Assembly: GCF_023276375.1 (NCBI RefSeq)
Contig: NZ_JALLPK010000001.1
Span: 2,356,001 to 2,420,000 of the forward strand
Length of the DNA: 64,000 bases
Source of the DNA: Halocatena marina
GTDB taxonomy: Archaea > Halobacteriota > Halobacteria > Halobacteriales > Haloarculaceae
Direction: 5' to 3'
This document shows positions 36,453 through 45,257 of the stretch, in pieces. The translations under genes were made by a program, and so were the position numbers. A model generated the notes under the pieces. The model ran no database searches. It saw only the letters and a program-made list of their open reading frames with translations, and was not told the origin of the DNA. Position 1 is the stretch's first letter. Each line of letters starts with the position of its first letter.

Positions 36453-36810
36453 TTAGTGTTCGCCGGGAGTCGTGATTGCGTGCATTCCGGAAGGGTTCCG
36501 TTCGTCGGCTATCTGTACAAGAGCGATCAGACACGACGGGTTCGAGAGGCTCTCCCCAACGACCCCGAATTTATGCTCAGTGCCAACAGGAGCGATGATC
36601 GTATCACCTGATCTCGCGTGAAATACCTCATCACCAACCGTTCACTCCATCTCCCCAGTGTGCATGAAGATGATGGATGATTCATCGTGTGTATGGCGTG
36701 TGCTGGCCTTATTTGGAGTGTGTTCGCGCGTCCATTTCACTTCGAAATGTGTTCGTTCTCGTTTTCATTGCGATGGGCGGATCGAACGGTAGTGGATCAA
36801 ACTCGACCAT
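36453..36810 (-). pseudogene. Cupin-domain protein, disrupted
   Basis: On the minus strand the last 63 codons before the stop at 36453 read as the end of a cupin domain ('TVGDEVFHARSGD' then 'IIAPVGTEHKFG', with the sequence ending 'HAITTPGEH'). The same frame further upstream gives 'EHTPNKASTRHTHDESS' and 'IIFMHTGEME', which is the first cupin metal motif. An in-frame TGA (36642-36644) falls between 'GEME' and 'TVGD', and the ATG at 36810 reads in a different frame, so at least one stop and one frameshift separate the pieces. I therefore call it a decayed cupin gene. Confidence 0.7.
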
Positions 36811-37016
36811 TATGAACATCGATGTGCTACTGAAGAGCGCGTCTGGGTTTGCGACGAACTGTGGTAATCCTTCTGGAGGGCTGTAAAGACCTCATCGATG
36901 GAATGACAGGCGACAAGCAGTGTCATCCAGTGTGGAGAGATCAGCCTCCTGCTGCAGCGATCAGCCGACCGATGTGCCGTTCTCACTCTGTCGAGGAACG
37001 GGGTGTCGCGGAGCGA

Positions 37017-37514
37017 TTACACTGTGAATGTATCGATGAGCGTTCCGTCCGGTTCGATGAGCCGTCCTCGAAACGGATCGAGTTCGAGTTCTGCGTACGC
37101 GGGACGATACCATCGCGGATCGGCGTGACTTCCCGGATTGAGAACAGGGAGATCACCGATATAGCGAAAGGAAGGTCTGTGAGAGTGTCCGACAACGAGG
37201 AGGTCCGCGTTTTCCTGCTGTCCGAACAGCGCGAGTCCAGTGTCCGTATGTTCGTGACCGTGTACTAGAGCGATACGAGTTCCTTCGTACTCGACGGTCT
37301 GTGCCACTGGAAGCCGCTCACGAAGCGTGGATGAATCGTTGTTACCGGTAACGCCAGCAAATCGTGTGCTTTCGGCTTCGAAGGCATCGAGAACGGATTC
37401 TGTGACGAAATCACCTGCGTGAAGCACGAGGGTGGCCTCGCGGATAGCGCTGAGCGCGTGATCAGTCAGTCGATGGGAGTCACGGCCATGGGTGTCAGAA
37501 ACGACAGTGATCAT
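37017..37514 (-). CDS. Metallophosphoesterase, YfcE/MJ0936 type
   Basis: This 165-aa protein holds the full calcineurin-like motif set: 'VVSDTHG', 'LHAGDF', 'GVTGNND', 'LVHGHEH' and 'VVGHSHRP'. The family binds two metal ions and cleaves phosphodiesters or phosphomonoesters; the cellular substrate is unknown. The length matches the compact YfcE group. It is divergent from the cation-efflux gene. Confidence 0.9.
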   Translation of the reverse strand: MITVVSDTHGRDSHRLTDHALSAIREATLVLHAGDFVTESVLDAFEAESTRFAGVTGNNDSSTLRERLPVAQTVEYEGTRIALVHGHEHTDTGLALFGQQENADLLVVGHSHRPSFRYIGDLPVLNPGSHADPRWYRPAYAELELDPFRGRLIEPDGTLIDTFTV

Positions 37515-37588
37515 GGAATGATGGTTATCAACCGCATACGAGAGTACGAGCGGTAGGCATTTCGTTTATCCTCTGGTTTGGTAGAGTA

Positions 37589-38530
37589 ATGGCAAGTAGT
37601 AAATCAGTCGTCATTGCAGCGTTATTCGCAAACGCAGCGATTACGGTTTTAAAATTCGCTGGGTTCCTCCTGACAGGAAGCCCAGCGATGCTCTCAGAAA
37701 CATATCATTCGGTCTCTGATACGGGTAATCAGGTGTTTCTTCTCATTGGTATTCGCTACAGCGGCCGAGAAGCAGACGATAAGCATCCCTTCGGCTACGG
37801 AAAGGCACAGTTCTTCTACTCGTTCCTCGTCGCAGTCCTGTTGTTCGGCATCGCTGGCTGGGAGAGCGTGACGCACGGATACCACTCAATCATGCACCCA
37901 CATCCAGTCACGACCTCCACGGAAACGCTGTTTGGCTACCAATTTCCCTCTCACTGGGTCAACTACACGGTGCTCATCGGGGCAATCGCCTTCGAGACTT
38001 ACGCACTCTGGAAAGCGTATCTGGGCATTTCCCGGCAGATGAAAGAACACAACTGGGAGAGCCTTTCAGAAGCATTCCGGAAAACCAGCGATGTGACGAC
38101 GCTGACGGCGCTCACCGAAGATTTCGTCGCTGTCGCTGGTGCCGGGATTGCCCTCTTCGGAATCTACCTCTCACGAATCACAGGCAATCCCTTCTACGAT
38201 GCTGCTGCGTCAGTCTTCATCGGACTCTTGTTGATGGGCTTTGCACTCGCACTCGCGTGGGAGAACAAGCGCCTCCTGCTCGGAGAGAGTCTTCCGTCCG
38301 GAGACGAACGACAGCTGAGAGCGATCGTCACTCAGTGGGACACTGTTCGACATATTGACGACTTCCGAACGGTCTTTTTCGGACCCGAACAACTCCTCGT
38401 AACTGCCGACATCAGTTTCGAAGATACGATGGACACAGAGTCGATCGACGAACAGATAACGGCTATCGAGAACGCGCTCATAGAACACAATCCACAAATC
38501 GAGAAGGTCTACATCGAACCAGAGATGTAA
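37589..38530 (+). CDS. Cation diffusion facilitator, ZnT9-like branch
   Basis: This 313-aa protein has six predicted helices and a cytoplasmic C-terminal domain typical of CDF transporters. The TM2 metal motif is 'SETYHSVSDTGNQ' (HxxxD). The TM5 counterpart reads 'TALTEDFVAVAGAGIALFG', where HxxxD is replaced by an E-D pair, as in the SLC30A9/ZnT9 group. It carries a long loop between helices 3 and 4 (about 105-135). Predicted substrate is a divalent metal or a proton-coupled cation; specificity is not clear. Confidence 0.85.
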   Translation: MASSKSVVIAALFANAAITVLKFAGFLLTGSPAMLSETYHSVSDTGNQVFLLIGIRYSGREADDKHPFGYGKAQFFYSFLVAVLLFGIAGWESVTHGYHSIMHPHPVTTSTETLFGYQFPSHWVNYTVLIGAIAFETYALWKAYLGISRQMKEHNWESLSEAFRKTSDVTTLTALTEDFVAVAGAGIALFGIYLSRITGNPFYDAAASVFIGLLLMGFALALAWENKRLLLGESLPSGDERQLRAIVTQWDTVRHIDDFRTVFFGPEQLLVTADISFEDTMDTESIDEQITAIENALIEHNPQIEKVYIEPEM

Positions 38531-38851
38531 ACGATGACGACAGAGTCCATATAGAACAGTTATCATTCATTTTCGCACCATTTAATACTATGAACAGATG
38601 TGAGTACGTACATTCATCATTTACAGAAGAAATGGACCACCACCTCTTATAAAAGCCGTCAACAGACAGGTAAACAATTATTACGTATGATTAAGATGAG
38701 CCTTAACAAACACATTATCGAACCACGAAAGCCCTGTGACGGAGGGAACATCCTCCAAACCGGGGAGGTTCGATATCAGTGAGTACGGGCACAAGCGCAT
38801 CACCATGCATACCGTCACACAATCGCCGATCCAATAAACAGAAAGCAAATC
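38531..38851. other. Intergenic region before the histidine kinase
   Basis: AT-rich 321-bp gap with no credible gene. A TATA-like CTTATAAAAG lies at 38645-38654, so a leader of about 175 nt would precede the kinase. Within it, GGAGG (38741-38745), CCTCC (38752-38756) and GGAGG (38764-38768) could form two mutually exclusive hairpins. No start codon or ribosome-binding site downstream of them is better than the ATG at 38852. Confidence 0.5.
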
Positions 38852-40375
38852 ATGAAAAGGGAGCCAAGAGGTGCTGCTCACAGGTATCTGAGCGCAGCAC
38901 TCGTCGGTGGGATCGGAGTAGTGACTGGTTCGGTTCACACCTATCACTTCATTACCGATGGTCCTAATTCGCTCCTCGCAACCATCAGTGGTATTGTTCT
39001 CCCGTTGTGTCTTTCGCTGGCGATGGCTGGTTCTGGATGGTGGCTCGTGCGGAGCAATATAACGGACAAACAAGTCACCAGAATCGTCAGCTGGAGCACC
39101 ATGGGGGCAGTGGTGTTCATTATCTCGGGTTTGTTGATAATTCAATATCAGCAGGCACAAGGCGTCATGATGAGCGACCGCGTGTTCATACTCATAGACA
39201 GCGCGACGGGAGGAATGGCTATTGGCTTCGCCTTCGGATTGTACGCAACTCGGATCAAGCGCCGAACATTGCAGTTAGATCGGTATCAACGCCGGTTAGA
39301 ACAAGAACGCGACCGATTCGTAGCACTACTCGATAATCTCCCAGATCCAGTCATCCAGTACGAGCATGTGGACGGTACACCGACAATTCGCGCCGTTAAT
39401 CCAGCATTCGATCGGGTATTCGATGCTGATGGTGCGACTGTCGACGGAATTCAGATCAGTGAAGTCGTCGTTCCCCCTAATCAGGAGCGCGCAGCCATCG
39501 ATCTCGATACTGATCTCCACTCCGACAAGACGCTACAACACGAAATTCGACTGAAGACATCAGCAGGTATCCGCGATTTTCAACTGATTGTCATCCCGCC
39601 AGCAGTCGCTACGACAGACGGAACTGGACACATCATCGCAACAGATGTTACCGAGAATAAACAGCACGTGAGACGATTAGAGGTTCTAAACCGTGTCCTG
39701 CGACACGATCTGCGCAACCATGCTGGGGTCATTATTGGCAACGCTGACCTGCTGATCGACAAATTATCGGAAACAACCCGAGCAGAAACAATACGGGATA
39801 CAGCCAATAAGCTCGTCGAGTTAGGCGATACAGTCCAGCAGATAGAGCACGCACTCGATCGCAACAACGAGACGACAGAGACAGTCTCTCTGCCTGAAGT
39901 ACTCGATGAATGTGTCAGGCGCGCTCGCAATGAGTACCCAGAAGCCGATATTAGGACCGAGATACCCTCGAATGAGAACATGGCTGTGTGGGCAAATGAT
40001 CAGATTGACTTAGTGTTCGATAATGTGATCGAGAACGCCATTGAGCACAACGATGCTACAACCCCAACTGTCACAATAACGATTACGAGCACGCACACCT
40101 TCACTACCGTCGAAATAGCAGACAATGGTCCGGGACTTCCTGATCGAGAACGACAGGTCCTACAGGAGGGGACAGAAACACAGCTAAAGCATTCGCTTGG
40201 CTTGGGACTGTGGCTCATTAGTTGGATCGTCGTTGACTCGGGCGGTGACGTAGCGTTTGAGGATAATGATCCACACGGCAGTATCGTTTCGATCGATCTC
40301 CCGAAAGCAGATAGCAAGACGGCAGAGACGGTCAATAAGCGATCTGCATCGTCAACGAGATTCGTGAGTGAGTAG
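38852..40375 (+). CDS. Membrane-anchored PAS sensor histidine kinase
   Basis: This 507-aa protein has four hydrophobic helices in the first 135 residues, a short coiled coil, a PAS-like domain (about 150-270; 'RFVALLDNLPDPVIQYE'), a dimerisation/phosphoacceptor domain and an HATPase domain. The phospho-accepting His285 is in 'VLRHDLRNHAGVI'. The N box is 'NVIENAIEHND', with 'DNGPGLP' and 'GLGLWL'. Haloarchaeal kinases of this type signal to response regulators or act alone; no response regulator is adjacent. The start follows an unusually long intergenic leader. Confidence 0.88.
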   Translation: MKREPRGAAHRYLSAALVGGIGVVTGSVHTYHFITDGPNSLLATISGIVLPLCLSLAMAGSGWWLVRSNITDKQVTRIVSWSTMGAVVFIISGLLIIQYQQAQGVMMSDRVFILIDSATGGMAIGFAFGLYATRIKRRTLQLDRYQRRLEQERDRFVALLDNLPDPVIQYEHVDGTPTIRAVNPAFDRVFDADGATVDGIQISEVVVPPNQERAAIDLDTDLHSDKTLQHEIRLKTSAGIRDFQLIVIPPAVATTDGTGHIIATDVTENKQHVRRLEVLNRVLRHDLRNHAGVIIGNADLLIDKLSETTRAETIRDTANKLVELGDTVQQIEHALDRNNETTETVSLPEVLDECVRRARNEYPEADIRTEIPSNENMAVWANDQIDLVFDNVIENAIEHNDATTPTVTITITSTHTFTTVEIADNGPGLPDRERQVLQEGTETQLKHSLGLGLWLISWIVVDSGGDVAFEDNDPHGSIVSIDLPKADSKTAETVNKRSASSTRFVSE

Positions 40376-40917
40376 TCACACAACCCGGTTCCAATTCAGT
40401 CGATACCGCACGAAGGAATGCTATCAAATATCTTATCCAAATTATGACAACCAGATAAATTGTATTTGTACACTACATTTCCCACGTAGAGATCCATAGC
40501 GATACCTCATTTGGACAGCGGTATGCGAGAAACTATAATAATGTTTTTAACCGTTTGTTGAATACGGGAATACGTAGTGCTTAGCGCTACCACTGCATCG
40601 CATAGCAAGCACGTAAGATAACAGATGAGGGTCAGTAACAGCCTCTCTGACACCTCTGCCGTTTCTACGATATCATGGTCCACGTGGCAGGCAGGCATGA
40701 TCCTGTTTGCCCAAATCAGATCTTCAAAGCGCAGTTCGATAGACATCTTTGTAGATAATCTTCACCAACTAATGTTGTGAGTGAACATCGCACGTATTCG
40801 AAGACGTTTGTCTGAGATAATCATCAAGTCATATAATAATTGTATTGTAATCTTCCAATTATCTTTGAATAATACGTCTGACAGGGATTTATATGATAGC
40901 CTCAATGCAGCCTAGAC
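40376..40917. other. AT-rich intergenic region upstream of the candidate RNA
   Basis: This 542-bp stretch shows no gene I can support. A 79-codon minus-strand frame (40507-40746) with a hydrophobic middle has no family match and no promoter. The base composition is clearly lower in GC than the surrounding genes. A TATA-like TTTATATGA at 40888-40896 leads into the structured region that follows. Confidence 0.5.
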
Positions 40918-41075
40918 GAGGCTGTTACAGCGGGAGTCAGCGCATCTTCCGCTCTTTCGGAGGCATTTTCCGGCAGCCTCTCCGCCATGAGAGTAACCCG
41001 TGATGGGACATCTCCCATCTACCCCATCCCATCGTATTCCTGTCCACAAATTGGATGGGGTGGGATAATAGTTGG
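40918..41075 (+). ncRNA. Candidate structured RNA with three strong hairpins
   Basis: A TATA-like TTTATATGA (40888-40896) would start transcription near 40918. From there three base-paired elements follow. GAGGCTG (40918-40924) pairs with CAGCCTC (40974-40980), enclosing a smaller CUUCCG/CGGAGG stem. GATGGGA/TCCCATC (41002-41008 and 41013-41019) forms a 7-bp stem with a 4-nt loop. ACCCCATCCCAT (41021-41032) pairs with ATTGGATGGGGT (41050-41061), 11 of 12 positions. It has no reading frame and lies 90 bp upstream of the secreted repeat protein, so it might be its leader or an independent RNA. No known RNA family is recognised. Confidence 0.35.
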
Positions 41076-41165
41076 TAATAAAGATAGTGTTAATTTGCAA
41101 TTAGTTTTGTAGTTGCGGATAATATAGCAACACTTAATTGGTTGTTACTCACAGGGTAGTCCGCT

Positions 41166-42149
41166 ATGGTCCGAGACAAGTCTCGTCGCCGATTTTTGCA
41201 ATTGGCGGCTGCTGGTGCAACATCAGCCGGAGTTAGTCGTATCGCAACTACCCGAGGGCGGGCACTGCCTGCCGTCGGTGGTCCCTCGGTCATCGGCCAA
41301 ACTGGCCGAATCGTCGCTGGTCAGAGCGATCCTGACCGCTGGGCCCGTGTCTCATTTGATATCCCGTTTGCACTCACCCCCGTCGTTATCATGAACCCCG
41401 TCACCGCAAACGAGACGGCCCCCGTCGATGTCCACATCCGGAAGGTTACCCGGAACGGCTTTGAGTTCCGCCTCGAAGAGTGGGATTACCAAGACGGCGA
41501 GCACGCCGCCGAAGAACTACACTTCCTTGCGATGGCACGCGGTGTCCACGAACTCGTCGGCGCACTCCTCAACGCCGAAGCCGGCTTCGTCGCCGCTAAC
41601 ACCACTGCACAGAGCGTCTCCTTCACGCAGTCGTTCTCCCAGCGCCCCACCGTCTTCGCACAAGCACAGACGCATAATGGCCGCCGCGGCGATGCCGCCG
41701 GCAAGGGCGATTCCATCACCACCCGCGTCGACGTCGCGGGCACCAACCAGTTCACCGTCAAACTCCAAGAACAGGAGCGATACCGACAGTTCCACCGCTC
41801 GGAAACGGTTGGCTACATCGCCCTCGAACCCGGTGAGGGCATCCTCGATCCGCCGCTTGGCAAGCTCGATTCGATCCTCGGCGGCTTCGAAGTCGACGCC
41901 ACCACCCAGACCGTCACGCACGACGAGTACCCACTCGAGTTCGCAAACGACTACGACTCACCCATCTGCCTCGCCGACATGCAGACACTCGCCGGGCACA
42001 ACACCGCCACCACCCGCGTGAGCGATATCGACGGAACTGGTGCAACCGTCGCTGTCGAGGAAGAACAGAGTGCTGACACCGAAGTCGAACACGTCCCCGA
42101 AGCCATCGGCTACGCCGTCTTCGAAGACGACGCCCTCCTCTACGTCTGA
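41166..42149 (+). CDS. Tat-secreted protein with three lectin-like repeats
   Basis: This 327-aa protein has a Tat signal ('SRRRFLQLAAAGATSAG'). It is followed by three related beta-rich modules: about 59-125 ('WARVSFDIPF', 'VVIMNPVT', 'FRLEEWDYQDG', 'LHFLAMARG'), about 140-225 ('QSVSFTQSF', 'VFAQAQTHNG', 'VKLQEQE', 'VGYIALEPG') and about 240-327 ('LADMQT', 'VAVEEEQ', 'IGYAVFED'). The pattern resembles the H-type lectin domain, a trimeric or hexameric glycan-binding fold, but repeats 2 and 3 are weak. The codons are visibly richer in G/C at third positions than those of neighbours, suggesting acquisition from elsewhere. It is flanked upstream by AT-rich DNA with a candidate RNA. Confidence 0.7.
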   Translation: MVRDKSRRRFLQLAAAGATSAGVSRIATTRGRALPAVGGPSVIGQTGRIVAGQSDPDRWARVSFDIPFALTPVVIMNPVTANETAPVDVHIRKVTRNGFEFRLEEWDYQDGEHAAEELHFLAMARGVHELVGALLNAEAGFVAANTTAQSVSFTQSFSQRPTVFAQAQTHNGRRGDAAGKGDSITTRVDVAGTNQFTVKLQEQERYRQFHRSETVGYIALEPGEGILDPPLGKLDSILGGFEVDATTQTVTHDEYPLEFANDYDSPICLADMQTLAGHNTATTRVSDIDGTGATVAVEEEQSADTEVEHVPEAIGYAVFEDDALLYV

Positions 42150-42158
42150 AGCGGACGA

Positions 42159-42178
42159 GCATGGTCCATGCAGTTTTT
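42159..42178 (+). terminator. Hairpin plus T-run after the secreted repeat protein gene
   Basis: GCATGG/CCATGC with a one-base centre is followed by AGTTTTT, 10 bp after the stop codon at 42149. Haloarchaeal transcription mainly stops at T-runs, and the preceding dyad adds support. Confidence 0.5.
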
Positions 42179-42312
42179 GGCTGATTCAGTTCTAAAGAGC
42201 GGCACGTCTGTTCATGTACGTACGATGACCACAATGTAGTGGATCGTAACACCGCATGACTACTACGAATACATCACAACACAGTCATGATAGACCGTGT
42301 TAAATCCGGGCA

Positions 42313-42319
42313 TTTTTAT
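42313..42319 (+). promoter_or_regulatory. TATA-like element of the NhaC-family gene
   Basis: TTTTTAT is centred about 31 nt upstream of the ATG at 42347, which supports that start with a very short leader. Confidence 0.4.
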
Positions 42320-42346
42320 GTGCTGACACATATGTACGTCGCATCC

Positions 42347-44020
42347 ATGTCGCTTGAGACCATCAACGCCGGTGTATGGGCACTCGTCCCCGCGATTCTC
42401 GCGATTGGGTTAGCGTGGACCACCCGCGATGCCCTCATTGGTTTGTTTGTTGGCGTTATCGGTGCAGGCATCGTCTACGGAGCGTTTAGTCCGGCCACTG
42501 TCGGAGTTCCATCGGGCCTCACAGGGAGTATTACTGGGACCATCCTCGGTGGCGTGATGGGACTAACCGTCGTCCCGACCCTCATTGCAACTGCGCCGCT
42601 GTTCAACGACGCATGGTACGTCGAAAACGTACTACTTGCAATCTTCATGATTGGCGGAATGATTGGCCTGATGATTCGTGCTGGGGCAATCCAAGGTGTT
42701 CTCGAAGCACTGGCCGCACGTGTCGATTCACCAGCAGATGCCGAGCGGGCGTCGTTTTTCGCTGGTATGATCGTCCACATCGACGATTATTTCAACTGTC
42801 TTGTGGTCGGATCGATGATGCGACCACTCACAGATCGCTACAACGTTTCGCGGGCCAAGCTCGCGTACTACGTTGACAGTGCTGGCAGTCCGGCTGCGAG
42901 ACTCGCGTTTTACTCGACGTGGGGAGTCGCACTCATCGGTTTCATCGGCGGAGGACTTGTCCGAGCACAGCAGAACGGTGAGTTGCCGGCAAGTATGAGC
43001 AACTACGTGCAAGGATCTGGCCAGCAGGCGAGCGCAGTCACCGCCGAAATCTGGCCGCTGTTTTTCAACAGTCTCTTTTTCGGGTTTTACTCATGGATCG
43101 CGCTTATCATCGCGGCGTTGGTCGCGTGGCAAATCATCCCGAACATCGGGATGATGAAGCGCGAAGAAGAACGCGCACGCTCGGGTAACGGTGTTGTTGG
43201 CCCGGACGCCGACCCGATGATATCCGAAGAGATGAATCAGTACGAGATGTCAGAGGCTGCCACTCCCGATTGGCGCAACTTCGTGGTCCCAATTGCGACA
43301 ATGATACTCATCGCCGTCATGGCGATGTTCTGGCGGGCAAATCCGGTCATTCAAGCGCCACAGATGTCTACGCTGTTCTCTGCCGGAGGGTATTCACTGA
43401 TCCTCCCGTCTGGTGGACAGTGGTCGTTCGATATCGGCGGTGTCCGGCTCGGACTGGCCGCCACTGCGGGATTGGTCGTCGCGTTCGTTCTCTATCGAAT
43501 CCGTGGGGATATCCCAACGAACACGGACGCGACAGACGCGATCGTCCGTGGTTTCAAAGGAATTCTCCTCGCTGCAGTCATCCTCACTCTTGCAAGCTCC
43601 ATCCAGAATAGCGTTTCACTGCTCGGGATATCGAAGTTCGTCACCAACTGGTTCCAAGGTGTGCCAGCGTCGATCGTTCCAGTTAGTCTCTTCATTGCAA
43701 CGAGTTTCATCAGCTTCTCTGACGGGAGTTCGTGGGCAACCTACGGGATCATGTTCCCAATTGCGATTCCGATCGTGTTTGTCACGGGAGCGAATCTCCC
43801 GTTGGTTCTCGGAGCCGTTTTCAGTGGTGGTATCTTCGGTGATCACTGCTCACCGATCAGCGATACGACCGTGCTTTCTTCCTCGACGAGCGGAAGCGAC
43901 CACATGGTTCACGTCCGTACTCAGATCCCGTATGCGCTGATCACCGCGACGATCGCTGCAGTGCTGTTTCTCATCTTCGGCTTTCTGATCCCACAAGGGT
44001 TCAACATTATTCCGTACTGA
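42347..44020 (+). CDS. NhaC-family Na+/H+ antiporter
   Basis: This 557-aa protein has about 12 hydrophobic helices. The family signature is 'FGDHCSPISDTTVLSSSTSGSDH', which contains the conserved His-Cys-Ser region, along with 'YFNCLVVGSMMRPLTDRY'. NhaC-type carriers exchange sodium for protons (or malate/lactate in some members) across the membrane, matching salt and pH homeostasis in a halophile. ATG at 42347 (MSLETINAG) is preferred over 42332 and 42287, because the promoter element places transcription start just before it. Confidence 0.85.
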   Translation: MSLETINAGVWALVPAILAIGLAWTTRDALIGLFVGVIGAGIVYGAFSPATVGVPSGLTGSITGTILGGVMGLTVVPTLIATAPLFNDAWYVENVLLAIFMIGGMIGLMIRAGAIQGVLEALAARVDSPADAERASFFAGMIVHIDDYFNCLVVGSMMRPLTDRYNVSRAKLAYYVDSAGSPAARLAFYSTWGVALIGFIGGGLVRAQQNGELPASMSNYVQGSGQQASAVTAEIWPLFFNSLFFGFYSWIALIIAALVAWQIIPNIGMMKREEERARSGNGVVGPDADPMISEEMNQYEMSEAATPDWRNFVVPIATMILIAVMAMFWRANPVIQAPQMSTLFSAGGYSLILPSGGQWSFDIGGVRLGLAATAGLVVAFVLYRIRGDIPTNTDATDAIVRGFKGILLAAVILTLASSIQNSVSLLGISKFVTNWFQGVPASIVPVSLFIATSFISFSDGSSWATYGIMFPIAIPIVFVTGANLPLVLGAVFSGGIFGDHCSPISDTTVLSSSTSGSDHMVHVRTQIPYALITATIAAVLFLIFGFLIPQGFNIIPY

Positions 44021-44124
44021 TCTCGGCGAGTCAGGATGTTGAACTGGTGTCAGTCGGTATGAATTCTGCGTAGCAGATGACCGCGAGCGTTTTACGCGCC
44101 AGTCGGTTATCGCTGGATACGACC

Positions 44125-45198
44125 ATGAGTACGCCTAATCCCGACGTGTATGAACAGGGACGCGGGATGGACGCGCACAATCAAGTGATGCGCGATATTC
44201 GTGCGCGCAATCAGCGCACCTACGATCCATCCGAACCGACCCGTGTCTGGCTCGATGAGGACAACACACCCGATGGTGTCTATCAGTCACTCACGATTAT
44301 CCTCAACACAGGCGGCTGTCGATGGGCTCGTGCCGGAGGCTGTACGATGTGTGGATACGTCGCCGAATCAGTCGAAGGCGGCACCGTCTCTCACGAGCTG
44401 CTGATGGAACAGATCGACGCGTGCCTCGAACACGAACGTGAGAACGCAGGAGACGAATCGTCCGATCTCATCAAGATCTATACGTCCGGATCGTTCCTCG
44501 ACGAGCGCGAAGTCCCCGCGACAACGCGTCAAGCTATCGCATCGACGTTTTCCGATCGAGAGCGCATTGTCGTCGAGAGTCTCCCTGATTTCGTCGAGCG
44601 AGAAAAGCTCACAGACTTCACCGAGGTCGGTCTCGACGTGGATGTCGCCGTCGGTCTCGAAACAGCAACCGACCGCGTTCGACACGACTGCGTGAACAAG
44701 TATTTCGACTTCGATGACTTCATCAAGGCAAGCGACGCAGCCGACGCGGCGGGAGCGGGCATCAAGGCGTATCTTCTCATGAAGCCTCCCTTCCTCAGCG
44801 AGCCAGAAGCCGTCGAAGACATGAAACGTTCCATCAGGCGCTGTGCCGAATACGCCCACACTGTCTCGATGAACCCGACGAACGTCCAACGCTACACGAT
44901 GGTCGAAGAGCTGTACCACGACGGCGGGTACCGCCCACCGTGGCTCTGGTCAGTCGCAGAAGTGTTGCAGGACACCACGGACGCCGACGCCATCGTTGTC
45001 TCTGATCCAGTCGGGCATGGCAGCGACCGCGGATCACACAACTGCGGCGAGTGCGATGATCGTGTACAAACCGCCATCAAAGATTTCAACCTACGCCAAG
45101 ACCCAACAGTGTTCGATCAAGTATCGTGTGAATGTGAGCTGACGTGGGATGCGATTATGGAGCGAGAAACGAGCTACGGAATGCCATTATCGCGGTGA
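44125..45198 (+). CDS. RaSEA, radical SAM enzyme of archaeosine biosynthesis
   Basis: This 357-aa protein is a radical-SAM enzyme with the iron-sulfur ligands in 'GGCRWARAGGCTMCGY' (Cys65, 73, 76), 'KIYTSGSFLDEREVP' and 'VESLPDFVEREKLTDF', as in Elp3-like archaeal proteins named RaSEA. With ArcS it converts preQ0-lysine on tRNA G15 to archaeosine. ATG 44125 is chosen over a GTG-type start at 44077, because the protein would otherwise gain a non-conserved leader. Late Cys residues ('NCGECDD', 'VSCECEL') are typical of the C-terminal region. Confidence 0.92.
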   Translation: MSTPNPDVYEQGRGMDAHNQVMRDIRARNQRTYDPSEPTRVWLDEDNTPDGVYQSLTIILNTGGCRWARAGGCTMCGYVAESVEGGTVSHELLMEQIDACLEHERENAGDESSDLIKIYTSGSFLDEREVPATTRQAIASTFSDRERIVVESLPDFVEREKLTDFTEVGLDVDVAVGLETATDRVRHDCVNKYFDFDDFIKASDAADAAGAGIKAYLLMKPPFLSEPEAVEDMKRSIRRCAEYAHTVSMNPTNVQRYTMVEELYHDGGYRPPWLWSVAEVLQDTTDADAIVVSDPVGHGSDRGSHNCGECDDRVQTAIKDFNLRQDPTVFDQVSCECELTWDAIMERETSYGMPLSR

Positions 45199-45257
45199 GT
45201 GATCACAATTGTAGAACTATCAGATTTAAGTTTTTCCGATTGAAATTGCTGTTATAG

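Noticed and set aside
40507-40746. 79-codon minus-strand frame with a hydrophobic middle
   Set aside because: No promoter, ribosome-binding site or family resemblance; base composition like the surrounding non-coding DNA.
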